Source: Haloarcula salina (lineage in GTDB: Archaea; Halobacteriota; Halobacteria; Halobacteriales; Haloarculaceae). From it: a DNA stretch of 64,000 nt. The DNA is taken from positions 310,001 to 374,000 of the forward strand of contig NZ_WRXL01000005.1 in assembly GCF_010119195.1 (NCBI RefSeq). Reading direction: 5' to 3'. Below are positions 1 to 8,556 of the stretch, one piece after another (position 1 is the stretch's first letter; each line of letters begins with the position of its first letter). Below the pieces are notes generated by a model that was not told the origin of the DNA, did not search any database, and was given only the letters and a program-made list of their open reading frames with translations. The translations under genes were made by a program, and so were the position numbers.

Positions 1-447
1 CGCGTAGACGCCGGCGAACGTCGTCCCGGAGAGGCGTTCCCACTCCGTCTCGCCGCTGACGCCGAGCCACCACTTCGTGTGGTCGCCGCTCATGTCGGTC
101 ATCACCTCGTAGCCGCCGGCGAGGGCGACGTCCGCCATGCCGGAGCGAACCGCCATCACGGCCTGTCGGAGCGCGTATCCGGAGGCCGCACACGCGTTCT
201 CGACGCGCGTCGTCGGTATCCCGTGAAGGCCGAGGTGTTCTGTTACGGCCGGACCGCTCAGTCCCAGTTGTCGCCCGCCGACGCCGAGCGTCCCGAGGAA
301 CGCCTCGTCGATGCTGTCGGTGTCGAAGTCGCCGTCGACGCTCGCGACCGCTTCGTCGAACGCGTCGTCGAACAGCGACCGGTACGACTCATCGGGGAAC
401 GATCCGAAGTCTGACTGTCCAGCGCCCATGATGTACGCATCGGTCAT
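1..447 (-). CDS. Thiolase / acetyl-CoA acetyltransferase, N-terminal part (cut by window edge)
   Basis: This is the first 149 residues of a thiolase-superfamily enzyme; the C-terminal part lies outside the window. Such enzymes cleave 3-oxoacyl-CoA with CoA to release acetyl-CoA. The acylated nucleophile is visible as Cys86 in the motif ENACASG. The start MTDAYIMGAG is typical of the SCP-x/archaeal thiolase branch, which often pairs with a DUF35 protein. It reads in the same direction as the adjacent thioesterase and lies in a block of CoA-ester catabolic genes. A role in the final cleavage step of ring-opened phenylacetyl-CoA is likely, but this is inferred from context only. Confidence 0.85.
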   Translation of the reverse strand, partial: MTDAYIMGAGQSDFGSFPDESYRSLFDDAFDEAVASVDGDFDTDSIDEAFLGTLGVGGRQLGLSGPAVTEHLGLHGIPTTRVENACAASGYALRQAVMAVRSGMADVALAGGYEVMTDMSGDHTKWWLGVSGETEWERLSGTTFAGVYA

Positions 448-499
448 ACACAGTAGATGATGATGAGCGACTATAAGGTGCGGGGGTACGGCTGCCGAC

Positions 500-1342
500 T
501 CACTCGCCGGTGAACAGCGAGCGCAGTTGTGGCGCGATCGAAGTCGGGGCTCCCGACTCGTCGAAACACCCGTACTCGGTGACGCCCTCGATGCGGACGC
601 TGCCGTCACTCTCGAACCGGTGTCCGATTCGGAGCGTCTCCTCGGTGACGGCCCGAACGTCCGACTCGACGGTGAGCGTCGACTCGTACTCCACGGGGGA
701 GACGAACTCCCAGCGCCAGTCGCGCAGGCGGAACGGGTTGCAGCCCCCGCTCGTCGCGTCGGGACTCGCCTCCCTCGATTCGAGGAAGCGTTCGAGGGCG
801 ACGTCGGCGAAGCGCGGATACTCCTCGAAGTACGCGAGCTCGGAGCACTCGATGTGGGGGCTGCGGACGTCGAACGACGCCGAGAAGTTCGGCAACTCAC
901 CGCCGCCGTCCGCTCCGCGCGGCCCGACCTCGGGAGCGGTCTCGTCGAGCGCCTCGCGAAATCGCATCCTGGTGTCCTCGGGGAGAGGCCCCGCCCCGCC
1001 CTCCGGCGCGATTGTGACGTGCGTCAGTCGTCCCGTCGCGAGACGGTCACCGTCGTCGTCCGTCATCTCGTAGCACAGTTCGACGCTGCTCTCGCCGACA
1101 GATGTCGGCGTCGTTTCGACGGTCACCGTATCCCGGAACCCTGGATAGCGATACACCGTCGTCGCGGCGACGACGGGCGCGTAGGGGATGCCGCCGGCGT
1201 CGACGATGTCTTCGAACGCGTGGCCGAACGCCTCGGTGACGACCTGCGTCGAGATCAGCTCCCAGTCGAAGAACCGCGCTCCGTGGACCAGCGGCCCCGC
1301 GAGTTCACCGAACCGTACGTCGTGTGACTCGATAGTTCGCAC
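500..1342 (-). CDS. Double-hotdog acyl-CoA thioesterase (4HBT-like)
   Basis: A protein of 280 residues with two hotdog-type halves. The first has the 4-hydroxybenzoyl-CoA thioesterase-like stretch GPLVHGARFFDWEL near residue 15; the second has SPHIECSELAYFEEYPRFAD near residue 165. It probably hydrolyses an acyl- or aryl-CoA and could release CoA from dead-end intermediates of the neighbouring aromatic pathway. The GTG at 1342 is chosen because a TTTAATA box lies about 26 bases upstream, as in a leaderless transcript. The same frame stays open upstream to 2254, but that part is antisense to the isomerase gene and is not coding. The true substrate cannot be told from the sequence. Confidence 0.75.
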   Translation of the reverse strand: MRTIESHDVRFGELAGPLVHGARFFDWELISTQVVTEAFGHAFEDIVDAGGIPYAPVVAATTVYRYPGFRDTVTVETTPTSVGESSVELCYEMTDDDGDRLATGRLTHVTIAPEGGAGPLPEDTRMRFREALDETAPEVGPRGADGGGELPNFSASFDVRSPHIECSELAYFEEYPRFADVALERFLESREASPDATSGGCNPFRLRDWRWEFVSPVEYESTLTVESDVRAVTEETLRIGHRFESDGSVRIEGVTEYGCFDESGAPTSIAPQLRSLFTGE

Positions 1343-1420
1343 ACTACGGAGCGTGCGCGACTGGGCTATTAAACGTCTCGGCCCGACTGGTTTTATGTCG
1401 CTCCGGGAATCACGTCGGAT

Positions 1421-2188
1421 ATGGTTCGAGTCGAGACAGCCGACCGCGTCCACACGATTTCCTTCGACCGTCCGGAGACGAAGAACTCCTTTACCGTCGC
1501 TGCGGCACACGAACTCGTCGACGCCCTGGAGACGGCCGAGCGCGAGGACGCCCGGGCGGCGGTCATTACCGGCGACGGCGACGCGTTCTGTGCTGGCGGG
1601 GACATCGACGCGATGGCCGAGCGCGACGAGACCCCCGGCGAGGCCTACGAACGCGTGCAGTCGACGCTCAACGCCGTCGTCGAAACGCTGCTGACAGCCC
1701 CCTTCCCGGTGATCGCGAAGGTCAACGGCGACGCCGTCGGGGCCGGGACGAACATCGCCGCGGCGTGCGACTTCGCGTACGCCGAGGCCGAGGCCCGGTT
1801 CGGCGAAGTGTTCGCCAACGTCGGCCTGATTCCGGACTCGGGCGGGACGGTCCTCCTGCCCGCGCTGGTGGGGCTTCGGACGGCGAAGGAACTGACGATG
1901 ACGGGACGCCTCTTCGACGCCGAGGAGGCCGCGGAGATGGACCTGATCAACCGCGCCGTCCCCGGCGCCGACCTCGACGAGTCGGTCGACGAACTGCTGA
2001 CGACGCTCGATGCCAAACCGACCGAGACGCTCGGGCTGACGAAGCGCGGCCTCCACGAGAACATCGGGCGGCCGTTCCGTGACGCCCTCGACAGAGAGGC
2101 CCACCTCCAGACGCTCGCGTACGGCAGCGACGCTCACGAGACCGGTGTCGAGGCGTTCCGCAACGACGAGCGACCCGAGTTCCGTTGA
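1421..2188 (+). CDS. paaG: PaaG-like enoyl-CoA hydratase/isomerase (crotonase family)
   Basis: A 255-residue crotonase-fold enzyme. The two glutamates used by true hydratases are absent: GAGTN (107-111) has Asn at the first site and Phe replaces the second. The PaaG signature GLIPDSGGT, with Asp139, is present, as in 1,2-epoxyphenylacetyl-CoA isomerase. The oxyanion-loop motif FCAGGDI is at 56-62. With the ring epoxidase operon at 5939-8444 this fits conversion of the ring epoxide to the oxepin-CoA. It stands head to head with the thioesterase, about 80 bases apart, and just ahead of the aldehyde dehydrogenase. The assignment rests on motif reading, so a different double-bond isomerase is possible. 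Confidence 0.8.
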   Translation: MVRVETADRVHTISFDRPETKNSFTVAAAHELVDALETAEREDARAAVITGDGDAFCAGGDIDAMAERDETPGEAYERVQSTLNAVVETLLTAPFPVIAKVNGDAVGAGTNIAAACDFAYAEAEARFGEVFANVGLIPDSGGTVLLPALVGLRTAKELTMTGRLFDAEEAAEMDLINRAVPGADLDESVDELLTTLDAKPTETLGLTKRGLHENIGRPFRDALDREAHLQTLAYGSDAHETGVEAFRNDERPEFR

Positions 2189-2235
2189 GTTGCGCCAGTG
2201 ACAAAATATAAATATCACGAAAGAGTGTTTCGAGT

Positions 2236-3690
2236 GTGAGCTACGACGGCCCAACAGACTTGTATATCGACGGTGAATGGACGCCCGCCGCAGACGGCGA
2301 GACGATCGCCACGCTCGACCCTGCGACGGAAGAAACGTACGCGACAGTAGCCTGTGCCTCCGGCGAGGACGTCAGCCGCGCGGTGACGGCGGCCGACGCC
2401 GCCGCGGAGCGCGGATCGGAGTGGCGCGAGATGGCCCCGAGCGAACGCGGGGCGCTCCTCGACGCCATGGCGGACGAGATCGAAGCGCTGTCCGACGAAA
2501 TCATCCTCGTCGAGTCCCACGACAACGGGAAGACCCCGTTCGAGGCGGGCCTCGACGTCGAGATGGTCGTCGACACCTTCCGCTACTACGCCGGCTGGGC
2601 GGACAAGCTGACCGGCGAGACGATCCCAGTGCCCGGAAACCGGCTCGACTACACCCTGCAGGAACCGCTCGGCGTCACCGCCCACATCGCGCCGTGGAAC
2701 TACCCCTTCCAGCTGGCTGGCCGCAGCCTCGCGCCCGCGCTCGCCTGTGGGAACACGGCGGTGCTGAAGCCGTCGAACACGACGCCGCTGTCGGCGCTGT
2801 ACTACGCGAAGGCCGCCGAAGCGGCGGGACTCCCCGACGGCGTCCTCAACGTGATTCCCGGGACCGGCTCGGGTGCGGGTAACGCGCTGGTCAACGAGAG
2901 CGCCGTCGACCACGTCGCCTTCACCGGCAGCACCGGCGTCGGCAAGCACATCATGTCCGAGGCCGCGGACAACGTCACGGGCGTCACGCTCGAACTCGGC
3001 GGCAAGGGGCCGAACATCGTCTTCCCCGACGCGGACCTCGACGCGGCCATCAACGGCGTCCACTACGGCATCTTCATGAACTGCGGACAGATGTGCTGGG
3101 CGGGCTCCCGGTTGCTCGTCCACGAAGCTGTCAGCGACGAGGTCGTCGACCAGGTCGTCCAGCGCGCCGAGAACACGCCGCTCGGCAGCGGCATCGACGA
3201 CGACGGGCGGATGGGGCCGGCCGTGAGCGCGGAGCACCGCGACGAGGTCCTCGAGTACATCGAGACCGGCGTCGAGGAGGGCGCGACGCTCGCGGCCGGC
3301 GGCGGCGTCCCCGAAGACAAGGAGCAGGGGTACTTCATCGAGCCGACCGTCTTCACCGACGTGACCAACGACATGACCATCGCCCGCGAGGAGATCTTCG
3401 GTCCGGTCCTCTCGGTCATCGAGTTCTCGGACTACGAGGAGGCCCTGGAGATCGCGAACGACTCCCCGTTCGGCCTGAGCGCGGGCGTCTGGACCTCGGA
3501 CATCGACACGGCCCACGACGCGGCCGCGCGCCTCGACTACGGGATGGTCAGCATCAACGAGTACCCCCAGACCTTCCCGCAGACCCCCTTCGGCGGGTTC
3601 AAGGAGAGCGGCATCGGTCGAGAACAGGGGACCGAGGCGATCAAGGAGTACACGCAGGCGAAGAACGTCAACGTCAACGTCTCCCGGTAA
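2236..3690 (+). CDS. NAD(P)-dependent aldehyde dehydrogenase
   Basis: A 484-residue enzyme of the aldehyde dehydrogenase superfamily. Visible catalytic features are PWNYP (Asn155), LELGGK (Glu253) and GQMCWAG (nucleophile Cys287), with the late motif FGGFKESGIGRE. It resembles betaine/succinate-semialdehyde type dehydrogenases. GTG at 2236 is used because AAATATAAATA lies about 25 bases upstream. In bacteria the ring-opened semialdehyde of phenylacetate catabolism is oxidised by the ALDH domain of PaaZ. This protein sits beside paaG but has no MaoC hydratase domain, so it could be a stand-alone substitute for that domain. This role is inferred from position. Confidence 0.88.
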   Translation: MSYDGPTDLYIDGEWTPAADGETIATLDPATEETYATVACASGEDVSRAVTAADAAAERGSEWREMAPSERGALLDAMADEIEALSDEIILVESHDNGKTPFEAGLDVEMVVDTFRYYAGWADKLTGETIPVPGNRLDYTLQEPLGVTAHIAPWNYPFQLAGRSLAPALACGNTAVLKPSNTTPLSALYYAKAAEAAGLPDGVLNVIPGTGSGAGNALVNESAVDHVAFTGSTGVGKHIMSEAADNVTGVTLELGGKGPNIVFPDADLDAAINGVHYGIFMNCGQMCWAGSRLLVHEAVSDEVVDQVVQRAENTPLGSGIDDDGRMGPAVSAEHRDEVLEYIETGVEEGATLAAGGGVPEDKEQGYFIEPTVFTDVTNDMTIAREEIFGPVLSVIEFSDYEEALEIANDSPFGLSAGVWTSDIDTAHDAAARLDYGMVSINEYPQTFPQTPFGGFKESGIGREQGTEAIKEYTQAKNVNVNVSR

Positions 3691-3801
3691 GCGTCGGCCG
3701 TACGACCGACGGCCATTCCTTTCGCCGTTTGAGCCCCTAGTCGCGACGACTGCGCGGGCGTGGCGCGTAATGTTCATTACCCTGGGCCGAGGGGGATCTG
3801 T

Positions 3802-4956
3802 ATGCAGCTCCTAGAACGATCGCTGTCCGACGAGCACCGCGACATCAGAGACCGCGCCGACGCGTTCGCCGAGGACGTCCTCTCGCCGCGGGCCGAAGAG
3901 ATCGAAGCGACCGACGAGTTTCCGCGCGACGTCGTCGAGGCCGCGGGCGACGCCGGACTCCTGGGTATCCTGATTCCCGAGGAGTACGGCGGACTGGGCT
4001 CCGATTTCGTCGGCTACGCGCTCGCGCTCGAACGGGTCGCACGCGAGAGCGGGGCGGTCGCCGAGACGATACAGGGCCACACGTTCGCGACCCTCCCCGT
4101 GCTACATCACGGGTCCGATGCGCAGCGGGAGGCGTACCTGCCGGAGATGGTCGCCGGCGAGTCGGTCGGCTCGATGCTCCTGACCGAACCCGGGGCCGGT
4201 AGCTCCCCGACGGAACTCGAAACGGTTGCCGAGGAGACGGACGACGGGTACGCGCTCACCGGAGAGAAGTCCTTCGGGACGAACGCCGGCGTCGCGGACG
4301 TTCACCTCGTCGTCGCGCGCAAGCGGCCACAGCCGGAGGACTCACACGGCGTCAGCGTGTTTCTCGTCCCCGGTGTCGACGATGTCTCCGGGTTCACGTT
4401 CGACCGCGCGGAGTTCATGGGAATGCGCGGGCACATCACGGGCGACTCCACGCTCGACGGCGTCGAGGTCGATTCCGACGCGCTGCTCGGTGGCGTCGGC
4501 GAGGGCTTCCGGATCGCGATGGGGACGATCGACATGGCGCGGACCGGCCTCGGCGCTATCGGGACCGGTATCGCGCAGGCGGCCTACGACGAGGCGGTCG
4601 ACTACGCGAGCGAGCGCCGGCAGGGAGGCAACGCCATCGGCGAGTACCAGGCGGTCCAGGTCCTCGTGGCGAAGATGGACACCCGTCTCGAAGCGGCCCG
4701 GCATCTGGTGTACGAGTCCGCGGCGTCCATCGCCGAGAGCGGCGGTAACACGCGCAAGTCCAGTCAGGCGAAGTACTACGCCAGCGACGTCGCCGAGTTC
4801 GTCACGCGGAACGCGATGCAGATCTACGGCGGGAAGGGCTACCGGACGGACTACCCGCTCGAACGCTACCTCCGCGACGCGAAAATACTGAGTCTCATCG
4901 GCGGGACGACCGAAATTCAGCAGACGACCGTCGCGACCGAATCGCTCTCGCTCTAG
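3802..4956 (+). CDS. Acyl-CoA dehydrogenase
   Basis: A 384-residue FAD enzyme of the acyl-CoA dehydrogenase family. It shows the substrate/FAD segment LLTEPGAGSSPTELET and the C-terminal GYRTDYPLERYLRDAK. Where medium-chain enzymes carry the catalytic Glu in YEGT, this protein reads IGGT. At the alternative isovaleryl-type Glu site (LDLER in human IVD) it reads IDMAR. Neither usual base is therefore evident. ATG at 3802 is preferred over a site 14 codons upstream because it begins at the conserved N-terminal helix. Its stop codon overlaps the stop of the convergent hydratase gene by four bases. Confidence 0.87.
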   Translation: MQLLERSLSDEHRDIRDRADAFAEDVLSPRAEEIEATDEFPRDVVEAAGDAGLLGILIPEEYGGLGSDFVGYALALERVARESGAVAETIQGHTFATLPVLHHGSDAQREAYLPEMVAGESVGSMLLTEPGAGSSPTELETVAEETDDGYALTGEKSFGTNAGVADVHLVVARKRPQPEDSHGVSVFLVPGVDDVSGFTFDRAEFMGMRGHITGDSTLDGVEVDSDALLGGVGEGFRIAMGTIDMARTGLGAIGTGIAQAAYDEAVDYASERRQGGNAIGEYQAVQVLVAKMDTRLEAARHLVYESAASIAESGGNTRKSSQAKYYASDVAEFVTRNAMQIYGGKGYRTDYPLERYLRDAKILSLIGGTTEIQQTTVATESLSL

Positions 4957-5813
4957 TCGTCGGACTGGGGCTCGGGCGCTTCTTTCTCGCCGATTTCGAC
5001 GCCGACGAAGTCAGGCTCGCGGTCTTCGAGGAACGCGTTGACGCCTTCCTTCGCGGATTCCGAGCCGAGCAGCGCGTTCTGGAGCTCACGCTCGTGGGAG
5101 AGCGCGTCCCAGAGCGGCAGTTCGAGGCCCTCGTTGACGGCCAGCTTGTTGTGGCCGACGGCCCCGGCGGGCTTCTCGACGATCTGCTCGGCGAACTCGA
5201 AGACGGCGTCCTCGACGTCCTCCGGGGGGTGGATCTCGTCGAAGATGTCCTTGTCGTAGGCCTCCTGCGGCGTGAGTTCCTCGCCGGTGATCATCATGCG
5301 GAGCGCGTCGGAGCGGTTGATGTAGCGCGGCAGGAGCTGGGTCCCGGCCTCGCCCGCGATGAGCCCGAGGTGGACTTCCGGCATCCCGACGCGGTAGTCG
5401 TCGTCGTCACCGACGAAGCGGAAGTCACAGGCCAGCGCCAGTTCGAGGCCGCCGCCCATGCAGTGCCCGTCCACGGCCGCGATGAAGACGGTGTCCGTCG
5501 TCCGCATCTTCATGATGATCTCTTTCGAGGTCTGGCTGGCGTAGCCGATCTGGTGGGCCTCCTCAGTCTGGAGGTCGTTGATGTCGAAGCCGGTCGAGAA
5601 GATGCTCTCGTTGGCGCTTCCGAAGACGCAGACGCGGACGTTGTCGTCGAATCGGACGCCCTCGACGGCCCGCTGGAGCTCCAGCAGCACGTCGATGTTG
5701 TGTGCGTTTACCGGCGGTCGGTCGATCCGGAGGATGCCGACGTGGTTTTCCACTTCTGTCTGGAAGTACTCGAGGTCTAGCTCGTCGAATGGTTCCATTG
5801 GTGCGTTCTGCAC
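4953..5813 (-). CDS. Enoyl-CoA hydratase (crotonase family, PaaF-like)
   Basis: A 286-residue crotonase-fold protein. Both hydratase glutamates are present: Glu124 in MGGGLELAL and Glu146 in VGMPEVHLG. It should therefore add water to a 2-enoyl-CoA, unlike the PaaG-like proteins in this window. The start is either GTG 5813 (MQNAPMEP) or ATG 5798 (MEPFDE). A TTTAAGTA box at about 5829-5836 favours a transcript start near 5807, and AATTTTAAT further up favours the longer form. It probably serves beta-oxidation of the ring-opened acyl-CoA. It has its own promoter and converges with the acyl-CoA dehydrogenase. Confidence 0.87.
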   Translation of the reverse strand: MQNAPMEPFDELDLEYFQTEVENHVGILRIDRPPVNAHNIDVLLELQRAVEGVRFDDNVRVCVFGSANESIFSTGFDINDLQTEEAHQIGYASQTSKEIIMKMRTTDTVFIAAVDGHCMGGGLELALACDFRFVGDDDDYRVGMPEVHLGLIAGEAGTQLLPRYINRSDALRMMITGEELTPQEAYDKDIFDEIHPPEDVEDAVFEFAEQIVEKPAGAVGHNKLAVNEGLELPLWDALSHERELQNALLGSESAKEGVNAFLEDREPDFVGVEIGEKEAPEPQSDD

Positions 5814-5938
5814 ATCTCACCGGAAGTACTTAAACATACCGAAAGATTAAAATTGGGGGAAGGGGTGCATCGGCTCTTCGGAGGGGCGCGACGCCCCGCG
5901 GACCCGCATCGGGTGCGCGGCCAACGACTGCCGTTCGA

Positions 5939-6130
5939 TTACCGACCGGTATCGGGGGACTTCCCGTCGTATTTGAGTCGTTCGAACATCGTGTTACAGC
6001 CGTGGCAGTAGTACTGGCTCTTGGATATCTCGGAGCCGAACGCCGATTCCCGCTCCGTCTCGGTGGACCCGCAGAACGGGCACTCCGGGCGAATCGGCTC
6101 GTCCGAGGTTCCTGATTCGGATGCGCTCAT
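5939..6130 (-). CDS. Zinc-ribbon protein, C-terminal half of PaaD
   Basis: A 63-residue protein with two CxxC pairs, CPFCGS at about 18 and CHGCN at about 42, and the spacing FGSEISKSQYYC between them. This matches the zinc beta-ribbon that forms the C-terminal end of bacterial PaaD (phenylacetyl-CoA epoxidase maturation factor). Here it is a separate gene, last in the five-gene paa operon and 3 bases after paaC. It probably works with the DUF59 protein at 7107-7493 to deliver iron to, or assemble, the PaaA di-iron centre. The family match is by motif only, but the operon context supports it. Confidence 0.8.
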   Translation of the reverse strand: MSASESGTSDEPIRPECPFCGSTETERESAFGSEISKSQYYCHGCNTMFERLKYDGKSPDTGR

Positions 6131-6133
6131 GGC

Positions 6134-6901
6134 TCAGGCTCTCGCGTACTCCGCGTTCTTGACCCCGCCTAACGCGTCGACGACGTCCGGGTCGACGTGA
6201 CCGTCGCCGATTCTGCGGCGCGTTTCGTTCCACGACGCCTCGTCCGGTGCGTCCCAGTCGACCGCGGAGGGGTCGACGTCGGTCTCTTCGAAGAGGGTCT
6301 CGTAGTGCCGTTTGAACCCTTCTCGGACGTCCGCCGCCGATCGGTCCGTGAAGCCGGACTGGACGAGCGGGTCGGTGTCCGCGTCGAACGTCGCAGGGCC
6401 AATCAGCGCGAGTGCCGCGGCGGCTGCCGCTGCGAACGCCTCCTCCACAGCCTCCGGGTTCTCCTCGGCCTGGTGACTGAGGCGCGCATCGAGGTGTTCC
6501 AGGTGGAAGTACTCGTCCTGGCCGATGCGCTGTCCGAGGCCGTCGAAGTCCTCGTGGGCGATGGAGTCGATGAGATACCACGCCGCGCGCTCGGTCACGC
6601 CCGCCACGGTCACGAACTCCGTCCACGTGTCGGACGTGTCGTCGAGGCACGCGGCGTTGCTGAACTCCTCTGGGTCGCGGTCGCCCTGTAGCCACTCGGG
6701 GTCGCGGCCGCTGTCAGAGAGCTTCTCGAAGAGCTGTCGGACGTGGCCGATCTCGTCCTGTGCGGCGCTCGCCCCCGCGATGTCGTCTTCGAGTGCCGGC
6801 CCCGAAAGCATCCACTCGGAGTACCGGTGGGAGAGGATGAGTTTGGTGTCGGCGATCGCCTGTACGTACTCGATTGCGTCGTCGTTCCAGTCGTCAGTCA
6901 T
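6134..6901 (-). CDS. paaC: Phenylacetyl-CoA epoxidase subunit PaaC
   Basis: A 255-residue helical protein of the phenylacetic acid catabolic PaaA/PaaC family. It has paired helices such as GASAAQDEIGHVRQLFEKL and GQDEYFHLEHLDARL. PaaC is the structural partner of the di-iron subunit PaaA in the complex that epoxidises the aromatic ring of phenylacetyl-CoA. Its start overlaps the end of paaB by 4 bases, indicating translational coupling. It belongs to the operon paaA, DUF59, paaB, paaC, zinc ribbon, all reading leftwards. Confidence 0.9.
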   Translation of the reverse strand: MTDDWNDDAIEYVQAIADTKLILSHRYSEWMLSGPALEDDIAGASAAQDEIGHVRQLFEKLSDSGRDPEWLQGDRDPEEFSNAACLDDTSDTWTEFVTVAGVTERAAWYLIDSIAHEDFDGLGQRIGQDEYFHLEHLDARLSHQAEENPEAVEEAFAAAAAAALALIGPATFDADTDPLVQSGFTDRSAADVREGFKRHYETLFEETDVDPSAVDWDAPDEASWNETRRRIGDGHVDPDVVDALGGVKNAEYARA

Positions 6902-7110
6902 TGTTCTCCCACCATCGGTGATTCCGCCATCTGTGCGCCCGTCACCTCGATCAGTTCGTCGCGGGGAACCGCGACCATTCGGTCCCAGTCCTCCTCGTCG
7001 AAGGTGGTCCTCGCGTAGGTCTTGACCAGTCTGTCGTCCGGTGCGTCCACGTTACCGACGTGGATCAGTTCGTCACCCGCTCTGATTCGTGCGAATACTT
7101 CGTATTTCAT
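6898..7110 (-). CDS. paaB: Phenylacetyl-CoA epoxidase subunit PaaB
   Basis: A 70-residue protein beginning MKYEVFARIRAGDELIHVGN, which matches the short PaaB subunit (about 70-95 residues). PaaB bridges the PaaA-PaaC units in the epoxidase complex. It overlaps paaC by 4 bases and the upstream DUF59 gene by 4 bases, so the three are very probably co-translated. No catalytic residues are expected in this subunit. Confidence 0.88.
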   Translation of the reverse strand: MKYEVFARIRAGDELIHVGNVDAPDDRLVKTYARTTFDEEDWDRMVAVPRDELIEVTGAQMAESPMVGEQ

Positions 7111-7493
7111 AGTGCAATTCCCGATTCTTGCAGTTTCTCGCGTGCTTCGGCGTCTAACATGTCTTTCGACCAGACGGGGTCCCAGACCACGTTGATCTCG
7201 ACGTCATCGATGCAGCTCATCGTCCGGAGACAGCCCCGGATGTCGTCGTGAATGAACTCGTAGGCGGGACAGCCCATACAGGGGAACGACAGATCGATGT
7301 TGGCGACGCTGTCCTCGACGGTGACGTCGTATATCATCGCCATCTCGACCAGGCTCAGCGGAATGTGGGGATCTGGAATCTCGTCCAGATTCGCCCAGAC
7401 CGCCCGCTCTAAGTCCGTTTCCGTCCCGTCGGGTCCGATGTCGAACGGCCCGAATCCCATCTCGTCGATTTCCGATTTCGAACTCTTGCTCAT
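7107..7493 (-). CDS. paaD: DUF59/MIP18 metal-sulfur cluster assembly protein, N-terminal half of PaaD
   Basis: A 128-residue protein with the MIP18/DUF59 fold: EIPDPHIPLSLVEMAMIYDV near residue 38 and the cysteine-bearing loop FPCMGCPAYEF near 69. Bacterial PaaD consists of this domain followed by a zinc ribbon. The ribbon is absent here and is found as its own gene at 5939-6130. The protein probably matures the iron centre of the epoxidase. It lies between paaA (9-base gap) and paaB (4-base overlap). Confidence 0.87.
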   Translation of the reverse strand: MSKSSKSEIDEMGFGPFDIGPDGTETDLERAVWANLDEIPDPHIPLSLVEMAMIYDVTVEDSVANIDLSFPCMGCPAYEFIHDDIRGCLRTMSCIDDVEINVVWDPVWSKDMLDAEAREKLQESGIAL

Positions 7494-7502
7494 GGTCTCG
7501 CG

Positions 7503-8444
7503 CTATTGTGGCATCACGTCGACTTTGCCGGACTGAATCATGTTGACGTACTTTTCGTTGGCCGGTCCGCGCGCACGCCAGCGGTCGATGACGTCGTCCC
7601 ACGAGATCGGCTCGTCGAAGCGCCACTCCTTGTTCTCCTCGTCGAACGCGACGGGGAATTCGTAGTCGATGACGTACTCGTCGGCGTCTTCGTCGTAGTG
7701 TGCGGGGAACTCGATGTCGATCTCCGTGAGGAACGGAATCGTCCGATCCATCCAGTCCTGTCGGAGTTCGTCGTTGGACTTCCCTTTGATACGGTAGTCG
7801 AGCTGGTCGTCGTGGCGCTTCTTGTCGTCGGGGAGCCCGAACCACTCCAACGCGATGGGGAACATCCAGTCGACGGCCTCCTGGACCTTCTCCTTGGTCG
7901 ATTCGTTCTTGTTGGCGAGGCGGCGCATCCACGTCTCGCCGTGGCGAAGGTGGAACTGCTCCTCTTTGGACACCTTCGTCAGTGCGCGTTTCCAGGGCGC
8001 GTACGAGGTGTTCTCGTGAATGTCGCCGAGGAGGGTGATCCCGGCTCGGTCGAACAGTCCGTGTGCACAGACGAGTTCGGCGAAGTTGTCGATGTGCTGA
8101 TCGAACCCGTACGTGTTGCGGAACTCGTTGGGTTCGCGGTTGAAGATGAGGTCCTCGCGGTCCTCACCCAGGTCCTCGAGCAGTCGGTAGGCGATGTGAC
8201 CGTGGCCCAGCTCGTCCTGAATGACGCTCACACAGGACGCGCGGGCGTCCAGGCTCGGAGCGTTCAGCGACTGCTCGTAGTACGCCGGTGCGCTCATGAG
8301 CTCGGTGTCGGCCGACACCATGAGAATCTGCTTCAGCGCCTTCTTGTACCCCTCCGTCATCTCGTCGACCGACTCGACCATCTTCCCGTTCTGTAGCTGC
8401 TGTTTGAACTCCTCTTCGGAGACCGGAGCTGGTTCTGCGGACAT
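7503..8444 (-). CDS. paaA: Phenylacetyl-CoA epoxidase catalytic subunit PaaA
   Basis: A 313-residue catalytic di-iron subunit of the ring-1,2-phenylacetyl-CoA epoxidase. The ferritin-like iron ligands are visible: Glu48 (DTELM), Glu78 and His81 (QDELGHGH), and Glu162 with His165 (EEQFHLRHGE). The enzyme inserts one oxygen atom of O2 into the ring of phenylacetyl-CoA using electrons from a reductase or ferredoxin. It is the first gene of the operon. A TTTATCACC box at about 8474-8482 implies a short leader. The intergenic region it shares with the divergent GNAT/ferredoxin pair carries direct and inverted repeats. Confidence 0.93.
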   Translation of the reverse strand: MSAEPAPVSEEEFKQQLQNGKMVESVDEMTEGYKKALKQILMVSADTELMSAPAYYEQSLNAPSLDARASCVSVIQDELGHGHIAYRLLEDLGEDREDLIFNREPNEFRNTYGFDQHIDNFAELVCAHGLFDRAGITLLGDIHENTSYAPWKRALTKVSKEEQFHLRHGETWMRRLANKNESTKEKVQEAVDWMFPIALEWFGLPDDKKRHDDQLDYRIKGKSNDELRQDWMDRTIPFLTEIDIEFPAHYDEDADEYVIDYEFPVAFDEENKEWRFDEPISWDDVIDRWRARGPANEKYVNMIQSGKVDVMPQ

Positions 8445-8483
8445 TTTCAGTACATTCGAATGTTCGCCTCATAGGTGATAAAT

Positions 8484-8523
8484 GTTTCCCAAAGATCGAG
8501 ATATATCGAGATTCGATGGGAAC
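8484..8523. promoter_or_regulatory. Repeat-containing control region between paaA and the divergent GNAT gene
   Basis: Two exact copies of ATCGAGAT (8495-8502 and 8505-8512) lie 10 bases apart, one helical turn. They are enclosed by inverted arms TTCCCA (8486-8491) and TGGGAA (8517-8522). The block lies between the TATA-like boxes of the two divergent transcription units, so one bound regulator could control both. No regulator gene is adjacent. Confidence 0.45.
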
Positions 8524-8556
8524 GCTTTTTTATCAGAAGAGGTAGTATGGCAACTC

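Noticed and set aside
1343-2254. Upstream extension of the thioesterase reading frame (304 more codons)
   Set aside because: It is antisense to the PaaG-like gene in the high-GC mirror frame, and the hotdog domain starts only at 1342, where a promoter exists.
2215-3777. 520-codon open frame antisense to the aldehyde dehydrogenase
   Set aside because: A mirror-frame artefact of high-GC coding DNA; no motif or promoter.
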